Shown one piece after another: positions 1-6,248 of a stretch of DNA of 14,390 nucleotides (position 1 is the first letter of the stretch; every line of letters starts with the position of its first letter). The stretch comes from Ignavibacteria bacterium (GTDB taxonomy: Bacteria > Bacteroidota > Ignavibacteria > Kapaibacteriales > UBA4661): contig JAAFHM010000066.1 in assembly GCA_013298375.1 (NCBI GenBank), positions 1 through 14,390 of the forward strand, given 5' to 3'. The notes below the pieces were generated by a model that saw only the letters and a program-made list of their open reading frames with translations, was not told where the DNA came from and did no database searches. Made by a program: the position numbers and the translations under genes.

Positions 1-189
1 GGCATCGGCAATGTCGGGGTCAGTCATAATGGTCGCGGGGTTCGAGTTTATCAGCATCACGCGCAAACCCTCTTCGCGGAGGGCTTTGCAGGCTTGAGTG
101 CCGCTATAATCAAACTCGCAGGCTTGCCCGATGACGATAGGACCGGAGCCGATGACGAGAACGCTGTTGATGTCTGGACGTTTGGGCAT
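1..189 (-). CDS. carB: Carbamoyl-phosphate synthase large subunit, N-terminal fragment
   Basis: These are the first 63 codons of a gene that runs off the left edge of the window. The protein begins MPKRPDINSVLVIGSGPIVI and continues through GQACEFDYSGTQACKALREE and INSNPATIMTDPDIADA, which is the very conserved start of CarB. The GSGPIVIGQACEFDYSG segment belongs to the pre-ATP-grasp fold. With the small subunit CarA, CarB makes carbamoyl phosphate from bicarbonate, ATP and glutamine-derived ammonia for arginine and pyrimidine synthesis. The ATG at 187-189 is the natural family start. No Shine-Dalgarno sequence is visible in front of it. The terminator at 236-278 separates it from the genes to its right, so its promoter probably lies within about 190-235. 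The rest of the gene is outside the window, so its integrity cannot be judged. Confidence 0.96.
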   Translation of the reverse strand, partial: MPKRPDINSVLVIGSGPIVIGQACEFDYSGTQACKALREEGLRVMLINSNPATIMTDPDIADA

Positions 190-235
190 GGTATAGAAGT
201 TTATGAGAAAGACTTTCGTCAGTTTTGTTAATTTC

Positions 236-278
236 AAAAAAAAGCCCGCTACCCAAGCAATGATGCTGGAGAGAGGGC
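236..278 (-). terminator. Rho-independent terminator of the 312-1301 gene pair
   Basis: Read on the minus strand, GCCC (278-275) pairs with GGGC (247-244). Inside is a second stem, CCAGCA against TGCTTGG, with one bulged T and a TCAT loop. Eight T residues follow immediately (243-236). It lies 34 bases past the stop of the 207-residue gene and before carB, so it should end the small membrane-protein transcript. The stem is interrupted, so strength is uncertain. Confidence 0.6.
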
Positions 279-311
279 GCGTAGTTTCTGGCTGATTTGG
301 CTTTTCATTAA

Positions 312-935
312 CTATGCAAATGCGTGATGATTATTCTGTCCCATTTGTGTGCTGGACAGGTTGTTGAGAGCCTTCTGCGTTTCTTTCAATACTTTCTCTG
401 CCTTGCTTTTACGCTCTTCTCGCTCTAATTCTTCGCGGAAGGATCGAATATGACGAATCACCATAGAAGGTCGTAATTGCGGGTTTTGTGCGAGCATTCT
501 TTTGTAATGCCATCTCCAAAGAAGAGAATACTCAATGACAACATTTCCTATTGCATCAGATGTCTCGCGCACAAGTTGTGCTATTTCGGGAGTCCATGTA
601 GGGATTTCGGCGAGTAGTGGATTTTGTGCGTTGTTTTCTTTCATTGTACTAAGGAGATGCTCAAGTCGTGCGCTTATTTCAGGATGATACTCGTAAAAGC
701 GCATCATCGTTGTATTAAGTTCATAAAGAATCTGAAAAGTCTGTGAATTAGGATCTATTTTGTCCTCCAACGACATTCTCATAAGCGTATTACGATTCAT
801 CGCAAAAGGAGCTTGAGTGCGCTTTGTGCGCAGCATTCGACGTAAATTTGGGAGCGATTGCGTATGCCGCACTGTCAAAAATATTATACCAATCAGCATC
901 GCAATCACAACTATCGGGAGGATGTACGGTTCCAT
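312..935 (-). CDS. Hypothetical membrane-anchored protein, 207 aa
   Basis: I do not recognise this family. The protein starts with a hydrophobic segment at about residues 4-22 (PYILPIVVIAMLIGIIFL), followed by basic residues (RR, RTKR at about 32-39). That pattern predicts an N-terminal membrane anchor with the rest in the cytoplasm. Residues 50-150 look mostly helical and include a Trp/Tyr/Arg-rich patch near 135-147. Residues 160-190 are strongly charged (REELEREERKSKAEK) and probably form a coiled coil. No catalytic motif was found. The gene lies 39 bases downstream of another small membrane protein on the same strand, and a terminator follows it, so the two are probably co-transcribed. 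No Shine-Dalgarno sequence precedes the ATG. The ORF is probably real because of its length and organised N-terminus, but the function is unknown. Confidence 0.7.
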   Translation of the reverse strand: MEPYILPIVVIAMLIGIIFLTVRHTQSLPNLRRMLRTKRTQAPFAMNRNTLMRMSLEDKIDPNSQTFQILYELNTTMMRFYEYHPEISARLEHLLSTMKENNAQNPLLAEIPTWTPEIAQLVRETSDAIGNVVIEYSLLWRWHYKRMLAQNPQLRPSMVIRHIRSFREELEREERKSKAEKVLKETQKALNNLSSTQMGQNNHHAFA

Positions 936-974
936 TGGTTTTTGGAATTAAAGTTGCAAATAGAAGCAGTGAAT

Positions 975-1301
975 TTAGGAGGGATTTTGCGGTGGTGGTA
1001 ATTGACGGCGATAAATACGTTCATCAATTTGTTCGTCAGACCAGCCCTTTTCTTTGAACTCTATGGCTCTATAATGTCGTTCACTCTCTATCAGTCGTGC
1101 GTTTTCCTGTTTCAGGAGTTCAATGACTTCATTACGCTGTTTATCACGTTGTTTTTCTCGCCAAAACCTCCATATCAATATTACAAGAGTACAAATGGGG
1201 ATAGAAGCAAGCAATAGCATTGTAAATCCTGCACCAAAATTATCTTTACAAACAATAACGAGACGTATAAGCGTATCAAGAAGTTTTGTTGCAGAATCCA
1301 T
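975..1301 (-). CDS. Hypothetical single-span membrane protein with coiled coil, 108 aa
   Basis: This small protein has no family I recognise. A hydrophobic span covers about residues 27-46 (TMLLLASIPICTLVILIWRF). A very charged helix follows from about 48 to 85 (WREKQRDKQRNEVIELLKQE), with leucine/isoleucine spacing suited to a coiled coil. The C-terminus is short and proline-rich. The basic residues right after the span suggest a cytoplasmic C-terminus. It precedes the 207-residue membrane protein by 39 bases on the same strand, and both combine one membrane anchor with a cytoplasmic helical part, so the products may act together. The upstream sequence is AT-rich without a Shine-Dalgarno match. 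The start at 1301 is the first ATG of the frame. No function can be assigned. Confidence 0.6.
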   Translation of the reverse strand: MDSATKLLDTLIRLVIVCKDNFGAGFTMLLLASIPICTLVILIWRFWREKQRDKQRNEVIELLKQENARLIESERHYRAIEFKEKGWSDEQIDERIYRRQLPPPQNPS

Positions 1302-1582
1302 AGAATAAGAATTTAAGAAAATTTTATGTTTTTTATCTGATAATTAGCACGATGCTATTTGTGCATTGCTCTCCAAGCAAGATTGCCATCGGATGGGGGC
1401 GTATGAAAACCTTAGATGTATTGCTATGTTGTGTTTTATTCATCAAGCACAAAAGTAGCAATTTTTTAGGGAAATAAAAACATCGAACAATTCAGGGAAT
1501 CCGCTGAGTGCTATTGTTGCTTTGACTACGAAAATTCAACATGAATGCTGTTGGAGTTTATGACTACAAAGGTGATGTTCCA

Positions 1583-2503
1583 TCAATGCTGCATCAGCCG
1601 CGAAACCTGCCGTTCGCTCTGTAATCCGCACTGTTGAGCGATTTCTGCTTTAGAAATATCAGGGTTTTTGAGGAGTTTTTGAACGCGCTCTTTGCGTAGA
1701 AGTGTGATATAATCGTTGACCGTGATATTGGTTTCTTGTTTGAAAATACGAGTGAGATTGCGTGTACTCATACACGCAATTTCTGCTAAATCCTCTAAAT
1801 TCGACTTTTTGTGAAGATTCTCCTGAAGCCAGTCCTGTACTTTGTGTACGCCCGAATGGATGTGATTGCGGTAGGATAAAAACACGCTTTGCTGTGCTTG
1901 ATTTCCCTGACGGCGGCTGTACACCACAATTTCCCGCGCTACTTGGAAAGAGAAGTAATCGTCCGTGAGCTTGCTCACAATATGCAATGCTAAATCAATT
2001 CCGGATGCCACTCCAGCACTGGTCATTACACGATTGTCTTCGGTGAACAGCACATTTTCTTGCACTTTTGCGCTCAAATACCGCTCTTGCAACTCCTGAA
2101 CTCTCTTCCAGTGCGTCGTACATTCCCGATTTGCCAGCAATCCTGCTTCTCCCAAGAAAAAAGAACCCGTGCAGACCGAACAAATATTTACTCCCTTCGC
2201 GTGCGCCTCGCGCACCCAACGAAAAAGCTGCTTCTGAGCGATAAGTTTTTTAGAGGTGAGATAATGGATGTCTGCGCCCGGTACAATCATATAATCACCC
2301 GCTTTAAGCGAAATTTCTGTATAGTTCTGCACCGTGCCAAACGGTAATCGTGCCGAGGTCTGCAAGCTGTTTTCAAAAGAGCAGTAGTGAACCGTAATAT
2401 TTGCTCCATAATCTATTGCCTCATGAAAAACTTGGTCGGGTCCTGCCAAATCAAGCAAGTGAACATTGGGTAAAATAAGAAAAACAACATTGGTCGATTC
2501 CAT
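1583..2503 (-). CDS. GlxA-family transcriptional regulator (DJ-1/PfpI domain + AraC HTH)
   Basis: The N-terminal half, about residues 4-180, is a DJ-1/PfpI (class I glutamine amidotransferase-like) domain: VVFLILPNVHLLDLAGPDQV at the start, a nucleophile elbow SVCTGSF with Cys111, and TTHW with His131. Residues about 223-306 form an AraC-type double helix-turn-helix; LEDLAEIACMSTRNLTRIFK is the first and AEIAQQCGLQSERQVSRL the second. GlxA-like proteins are DNA-binding regulators in which the amidotransferase-like domain is thought to sense a ligand rather than catalyse. The target here is unknown. The start is supported by AAGGAG at 2512-2517, 8 bases before the ATG. The gene is divergent from ruvB across 244 bases. 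The protein ends soon after the second HTH, somewhat short for an AraC domain. I saw no convincing continuation in another frame, so I treat it as intact. Confidence 0.9.
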   Translation of the reverse strand: MESTNVVFLILPNVHLLDLAGPDQVFHEAIDYGANITVHYCSFENSLQTSARLPFGTVQNYTEISLKAGDYMIVPGADIHYLTSKKLIAQKQLFRWVREAHAKGVNICSVCTGSFFLGEAGLLANRECTTHWKRVQELQERYLSAKVQENVLFTEDNRVMTSAGVASGIDLALHIVSKLTDDYFSFQVAREIVVYSRRQGNQAQQSVFLSYRNHIHSGVHKVQDWLQENLHKKSNLEDLAEIACMSTRNLTRIFKQETNITVNDYITLLRKERVQKLLKNPDISKAEIAQQCGLQSERQVSRLMQH

Positions 2504-2747
2504 TGAAAAAACTCCTTGAAAATAGCATGATTTCTTATGTTGATAAGGAAATGTATGAAAAATATCAATACAGTGTGAGACAAAAATAGGACATTTTGAG
2601 CCACTTTTAGTGTTTTGGGAAAGGCAATTTCATAACCTTTTTTTGTATAGCCCTCATCATTTGCGCTTGCAGAACGATTGCGGTTGCACAATCGGCGGCA
2701 TCGGCGTATTTTGCAGGAGATATTTTCTTTGTAACCGCACAAGTTTT
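2504..2747. promoter_or_regulatory. Divergent intergenic region, glxA-like gene / ruvB
   Basis: These 244 bases must hold the promoters of both divergent genes. A short inverted repeat, CTTAT (2534-2538) and ATAAG (2543-2547) with a GTTG spacer, lies about 30 bases upstream of the regulator's ATG and could be an operator, but it is too short to be confident. AAGGAG at 2512-2517 (minus) is the regulator's ribosome binding site. I could not fix a promoter for ruvB. Confidence 0.3.
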
Positions 2748-3824
2748 ATGGCAAAAAAAACGCCTTCATCCGGCACAGACGCACTCATTGCGAAAGCACC
2801 TGCTCGTGCTGAATCGCTGAATACATCACGTCCGCCGGAAGATGATATTGAAATTTCCCTGCGCCCGTCGGGTTTTGATGAATTTGTTGGGCAAGAGAAA
2901 ATTATCGGCAATTTGAAAATTTTCATTGCCGCCGCTCTCAAACGCGCCGAAGCGCTTGACCACGTGCTTCTGACGGGTCCTCCGGGACTTGGAAAAACGA
3001 CACTTAGTCACATTGTCGCTCGTGAAATGCACGCCGACATCAAGGTAACTTCTGGTCCGGTATTGGAAAAACCAGGCGATTTGGCGGGTTTGCTGACCAA
3101 TTTAGACGAAGGCGATATTCTGTTTATTGACGAGATACACCGTCTTTCGCCTGTTGTGGAGGAGTATTTGTACTCCGCAATGGAAGATTATGCGCTGGAT
3201 ATTATGATTGATTCCGGTCCATCGGCTCGGTCGGTGAAACTCTCATTGCCACGCTTTACGCTTGTTGGTGCGACGACTCGTGCGGGTTTGCTGACGGCTC
3301 CTTTACGTTCGCGTTTTGGGGTAATAAGTCGATTAGATTATTATTCTGCCGCAGAACTTTTCAAGGTGGTATGCCGTTCGGCGGGTATTTTAACGACACC
3401 CATCGAAGACGGCGGAGCGATGGAAATTGCCAAGCGTTCTCGCGGAACACCGCGTATAGCCAATCGCTTGTTGCGTCGCACACGAGATTTCGCGGAAATT
3501 AAGGGCGATGGGGTGATTACGCAAGAGATTGCGAATATTGCCCTTGCCGCATTGGAAGTGGATGAATACGGCTTGGATGAGATGGATAAGCGTATTATGC
3601 AGACGATTATGCTGAAATTTAATGGCGGACCCGTTGGCTTAAACACCGTCGCCGTTGCTGTTGGCGAAGAAGCTGGTACGATTGAGGAAGTCTATGAGCC
3701 GTTTCTGATTCAGCAAGGCTTTTTGAATCGCACTCCGCGTGGGCGCGAAGCAACGGAACTTGCCTATAAACACTTTGCCGTTAGCCAGCAAGGAAAAGCT
3801 GAAACGCTCTTTGGGGTGTTGTAA
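2748..3824 (+). CDS. ruvB: Holliday junction branch migration ATPase RuvB
   Basis: This is a full-length RuvB of 358 residues, the hexameric AAA+ motor that drives branch migration of Holliday junctions with RuvA before RuvC cleavage. Visible motifs are Walker A GPPGLGKT (77-84), Walker B FIDEIH (126-131), sensor 1 GATTRAG (174-180), the arginine-finger region APLRSRFG (Arg187 likely) and a sensor-2 Arg near 236 (RGTPRIANR). The C-terminal winged helix contains GFLNRTPRGR (325-334). The reading frame is open for 46 further codons upstream, but those residues do not look like RuvB, so the ATG at 2748 (MAKKTPSSG) is chosen. There is no Shine-Dalgarno sequence. The N-terminal roughly 30 residues before RPPEDD are longer than in many RuvBs. 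A LytR_C-domain gene follows after 28 bases and is probably co-transcribed. No ruvA or ruvC is in the window. Confidence 0.97.
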   Translation: MAKKTPSSGTDALIAKAPARAESLNTSRPPEDDIEISLRPSGFDEFVGQEKIIGNLKIFIAAALKRAEALDHVLLTGPPGLGKTTLSHIVAREMHADIKVTSGPVLEKPGDLAGLLTNLDEGDILFIDEIHRLSPVVEEYLYSAMEDYALDIMIDSGPSARSVKLSLPRFTLVGATTRAGLLTAPLRSRFGVISRLDYYSAAELFKVVCRSAGILTTPIEDGGAMEIAKRSRGTPRIANRLLRRTRDFAEIKGDGVITQEIANIALAALEVDEYGLDEMDKRIMQTIMLKFNGGPVGLNTVAVAVGEEAGTIEEVYEPFLIQQGFLNRTPRGREATELAYKHFAVSQQGKAETLFGVL

Positions 3825-3852
3825 TTCCTTGGCAAATTTTTCTGATTTTTCT

Positions 3853-4314
3853 ATGAATATTCGCAATTTTCTTCGTGGGCGAAATATTACGATTGTAGTG
3901 AGCGTCGCAATTTTAGTGAGTTTTGGCATACTCATTATTGCTTCGGCATTACATAAAAACCTTGCACCGTCTGTCAATCCTATCATTGAGCAATCCGACG
4001 ACCTCGTTCGGCAGGGCGACCAAATTCAGGTGAATCTGCTGAATGGATGTGGCGATCAGGGTGTGGCGCGGCGGATGATGAATTATTTGCGTTCATCAGG
4101 GTTTGATGTTGTCGAAATTGATAATTATTCACGCTTTTCGGTGCAGCGCTCGTTTGTTATTGACCGCGTAGGCGACTCGGTTTCTGCCATGAAAACGGCA
4201 AAAGCGCTTGGCATTGCAGATTCGCTACGGGTTTTGCGAATTGATTCCACGCTGTATATTCGTGCCAGCGTTGTCATTGGTAAGGATTATCGCACACTCA
4301 AGCCGTTTCAATAG
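3853..4314 (+). CDS. Membrane-anchored LytR C-terminal-domain protein, 153 aa
   Basis: The protein has a short basic N-terminus (MNIRNFLRGR), one membrane span at about residues 12-33, a linker, and a LytR_C-type domain at about residues 57-146. Diagnostic pieces are IQVNLLNGCGDQGVARRMMN, LRSSGFDVVEIDNYSRF and the final VVIGKDY. The domain was named from LytR-CpsA-Psr proteins, where it follows the phosphotransferase domain. Here it stands alone without a catalytic domain, a form known in several phyla and of unknown function. The anchor suggests it faces the periplasm. The ATG at 3853 gives a sensible anchor; the frame is open further upstream but there overlaps the end of ruvB. It follows ruvB by 28 bases and is probably in the same transcript, with the terminator at 4357-4393 behind it. 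Confidence 0.82.
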   Translation: MNIRNFLRGRNITIVVSVAILVSFGILIIASALHKNLAPSVNPIIEQSDDLVRQGDQIQVNLLNGCGDQGVARRMMNYLRSSGFDVVEIDNYSRFSVQRSFVIDRVGDSVSAMKTAKALGIADSLRVLRIDSTLYIRASVVIGKDYRTLKPFQ

Positions 4315-4356
4315 GACGACTCGTATTTTGCTTATAGATTGACGACACATCAAGGC

Positions 4357-4393
4357 AAAAAAGGGCTTTCCACAACCGTGGAAAGCCCTTTTT
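4357..4393. terminator. Bidirectional rho-independent terminator
   Basis: An 11-bp perfect stem, GGGCTTTCCAC (4363-4373) and GTGGAAAGCCC (4378-4388), closes an AACC loop. It is flanked by six A residues on the left (4357-4362) and five T residues on the right (4389-4393), so it can work in both directions. It lies between the stops of two convergent genes, the LytR_C protein (plus) and glutamate dehydrogenase (minus). Confidence 0.93.
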
Positions 4394-4415
4394 CTCATAC
4401 TTGAAAACTCTGGCA

Positions 4416-5978
4416 TTATGGGAATAAGCCGAGTTGTTTGTACGTCATAGAAACTTTGTCAATTGCCGACGCGAAGGCGGCAGTGCGTAAATCCTTGATT
4501 TGCGGGTGCGAATCGGAGTATTTCTTGATTTCTTCGTAAGCATTGATCATCGTGTCTTCCAGACCGGAATTCACAAGGTCTTCTTCGCCCGCGCCACGAA
4601 TCAGGAGCTTCCGCTCGTTTTGCGAGAAATTGCGTCCGACAAGTTCTTCAACAGCATTCACCATGCGGCGTTGCGTATTCTCCTCGAAGCGTTTTTCCAT
4701 GCGACCAAACCGCACGTGGGAAATATTTTTCAACCACTCGAAGTAGGAAACCGTCACGCCACCAGCATTCAGGTACATATCGGGAATAATCAATACCCCT
4801 CGTTTAAGCAGAATATCCTCAGCATCCGCGGTCACAGGACCGTTTGCGCCCTCGGCAATAATTTTCGCTTTAATGCGCGGTGCATTTTCGGAGGTGATTT
4901 GGCTTTCGAGTGCTGCCGGAATTAAAACATCGCAATCATATTCCAGCACTTCACGACCATTTTTAATCGTTTTAGCTTTAGCGAAATTGGTGATGCTCTT
5001 TGTTTCAATGCGGTGTTTGTCTAATTCCTCAATATTGATGCCTTTGGGATTGTACACCGCACCGTCCCATTCGACCACGCCAACGATGACTGCGCCCTGC
5101 TCTTGGAGGAATTTTGCGGCATAGTAGCCCACATTACCAAAGCCCTGCACGATAATCGTTTTGCCTTCCAAGCCCGTCGTCATCTTGAGACGTTTCATAT
5201 CCGTTTTGTCCGCCATTGCCTGACGCAAGCCAAACATCACGCCGCGCCCCGTTGCTTCGCGGCGACCGCGCACTCCACCTTGTGCAATCGGCTTGCCCGT
5301 AACGCAACCAAGCGCATTGATGTCGGTGTTTCCATGAAAACTCATGTATGTGTCAGCGATCCACGCCATTTCGCGCTCTCCCGTACCGTAATCCGGCGCA
5401 GGAACGTCAACAGCAGGTCCGATGAAATTTTTGTGAATGAGTTCAGCCGTGTAGCGGCGTGTGATACGCTCTAATTCTTCTTCGCTGTATTCACGCGGGT
5501 TAATTTTGATACCGCCTTTTGCACCACCAAAAGGAACGTGGACAATGGCGCATTTGTACGTCATCAGTGCTGCCAGCGCCATTACCTCATCTTGGTCAAC
5601 CATTTCGCTATACCGAATACCGCCTTTGGTTGGCAGTTTGTGGTGGCTGTGTTCGCAGCGCCATGCCTCAATTACCTTGATTTCGCCTTTAATGCGAACC
5701 GGGAAATTAAAGTAGTACACGGAGTTACACGCTTTTATCTGTTCTGCCAGTCCGTGTGGCATACCAAGCGCTTTGGACGCTTTATCGAAATTTTGCGCAA
5801 CAGACTTGAAGAACGGTAGTGGCTGGACGGCGTGTCCGGCGTGACCATTACTGTGACCGTTTGTGCTGGGCTTTGTTACCGCCTTGGCAACAGGTTTTGC
5901 CGCCGCTTTCGCAACGGGCTTTTTGGTGGCTTTCGCCGGTGCAGTTTTCGCTGCGGGTTTTGCAACTTTAGTTGCCAT
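4416..5978 (-). CDS. gdhA: Glu/Leu/Phe/Val family dehydrogenase (glutamate dehydrogenase) with Lys/Ala/Pro-rich N-terminal tail
   Basis: This 520-residue enzyme should interconvert glutamate and 2-oxoglutarate plus ammonia. Family landmarks are substrate and catalytic lysines in LPTKGGIRY (Lys118), TYKCA (Lys142) and PFGGAKGGI (Lys154), the catalytic Asp in PAPDYGTGEREM (Asp196), the Rossmann loop VQGFGNVG (277-284), and AEGANGP with LNAGGVTVSYFEW (375-415). An acidic residue after the second Rossmann strand (VVEWDG) suggests NAD preference, as inference. Before the enzyme is an unusual tail: residues 4-37 are almost only Lys, Ala, Pro, Val and Thr with no acidic residue, followed by STNGHSNGHAGHA. 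The chosen ATG has AGGAG 8 bases upstream (5987-5991). A GTG three codons earlier would overlap that site. The tail is in frame and translated from this start. The symbol is a family name; the exact substrate is not proven. Confidence 0.93.
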   Translation of the reverse strand: MATKVAKPAAKTAPAKATKKPVAKAAAKPVAKAVTKPSTNGHSNGHAGHAVQPLPFFKSVAQNFDKASKALGMPHGLAEQIKACNSVYYFNFPVRIKGEIKVIEAWRCEHSHHKLPTKGGIRYSEMVDQDEVMALAALMTYKCAIVHVPFGGAKGGIKINPREYSEEELERITRRYTAELIHKNFIGPAVDVPAPDYGTGEREMAWIADTYMSFHGNTDINALGCVTGKPIAQGGVRGRREATGRGVMFGLRQAMADKTDMKRLKMTTGLEGKTIIVQGFGNVGYYAAKFLQEQGAVIVGVVEWDGAVYNPKGINIEELDKHRIETKSITNFAKAKTIKNGREVLEYDCDVLIPAALESQITSENAPRIKAKIIAEGANGPVTADAEDILLKRGVLIIPDMYLNAGGVTVSYFEWLKNISHVRFGRMEKRFEENTQRRMVNAVEELVGRNFSQNERKLLIRGAGEEDLVNSGLEDTMINAYEEIKKYSDSHPQIKDLRTAAFASAIDKVSMTYKQLGLFP

Positions 5979-5986
5979 AATACACA

Positions 5987-5991
5987 CTCCT
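5987..5991 (-). promoter_or_regulatory. Ribosome binding site of glutamate dehydrogenase
   Basis: AGGAG on the minus strand lies 8 bases before the ATG at 5976-5978. It decides the start: it is well spaced for this ATG and too close to the in-frame GTG at 5985-5987. Confidence 0.75.
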
Positions 5992-6111
5992 GAACATATC
6001 GAAGAATCAAAACGAATGAATTGAAAGTATAATTGAGTTTTTCAGTGTGGGAATAAAAACAAATCTGTCAAAGGCTAATATTCTTTTTTTTTGCAAGTGT
6101 TTAGGTATCAT

Positions 6112-6148
6112 CCCGTCGGGCGGCTTCTTCGCCGTCCGGCGGGTTTTT
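6112..6148 (+). terminator. Terminator-like hairpin on the plus strand (antisense to hisS/gdh)
   Basis: Units A and B of the palindrome cluster form a strong hairpin (6112-6143) followed by TTTTT (6144-6148) on the plus strand only. Both flanking genes are on the minus strand, where no T tract follows the stem. It cannot be a normal hisS terminator. It could stop antisense transcription, or the T run may be accidental within a repeat element. Confidence 0.35.
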
Positions 6149-6223
6149 CACGGCGCTTCTAGCGGTTGTACGCGAAACCCGTCCGACGGGCAGCGTTGTT
6201 GCACTCTTCAGCCGCCTGACGGG
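6112..6223. repeat. Cluster of GC-rich palindromic units (REP/BIME-like)
   Basis: Four related 13-base units lie in 112 bases. A: CCCGTCGGGCGGC (6112-6124). B: GCCGTCCGGCGGG (6131-6143). C: CCCGTCCGACGGG (6178-6190). D: GCCGCCTGACGGG (6211-6223). A and B form a 13-bp hairpin with two G-U pairs and a TTCTTC loop. C is itself a near-perfect palindrome. A and the complement of D differ at one base, so the whole block is bounded by inverted repeats. It occupies the gap between hisS and the dehydrogenase gene. Its GC content contrasts with the AT-rich flanks. The layout resembles REP/BIME elements, but whether it is dispersed in the genome cannot be seen from one window. Confidence 0.6.
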
Positions 6224-6248
6224 AAGAGCGATTGCGTCCTTGCTGAGG

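Noticed and set aside
1302..1582. Possible gene or RNA in the gap between the small membrane genes and the GlxA-like gene
   Set aside because: No reading frame, tRNA-like fold or strong hairpin was seen. One octamer TACTTTTG on the minus strand (1450-1457) fits a TAnnTTTG -7 box but lacks a partner element.
2610..2747. 46-codon upstream extension of ruvB
   Set aside because: The extra residues (rich in Cys, Phe and Arg) do not look like RuvB, and the region is needed for the divergent promoters.
5979..5987. GTG start three codons upstream for glutamate dehydrogenase
   Set aside because: It overlaps the edge of the AGGAG site, which is instead spaced properly for the ATG at 5978.
6112..6148. 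Palindrome as an ordinary hisS terminator
   Set aside because: hisS is on the minus strand, and the T tract follows the stem only on the plus strand.
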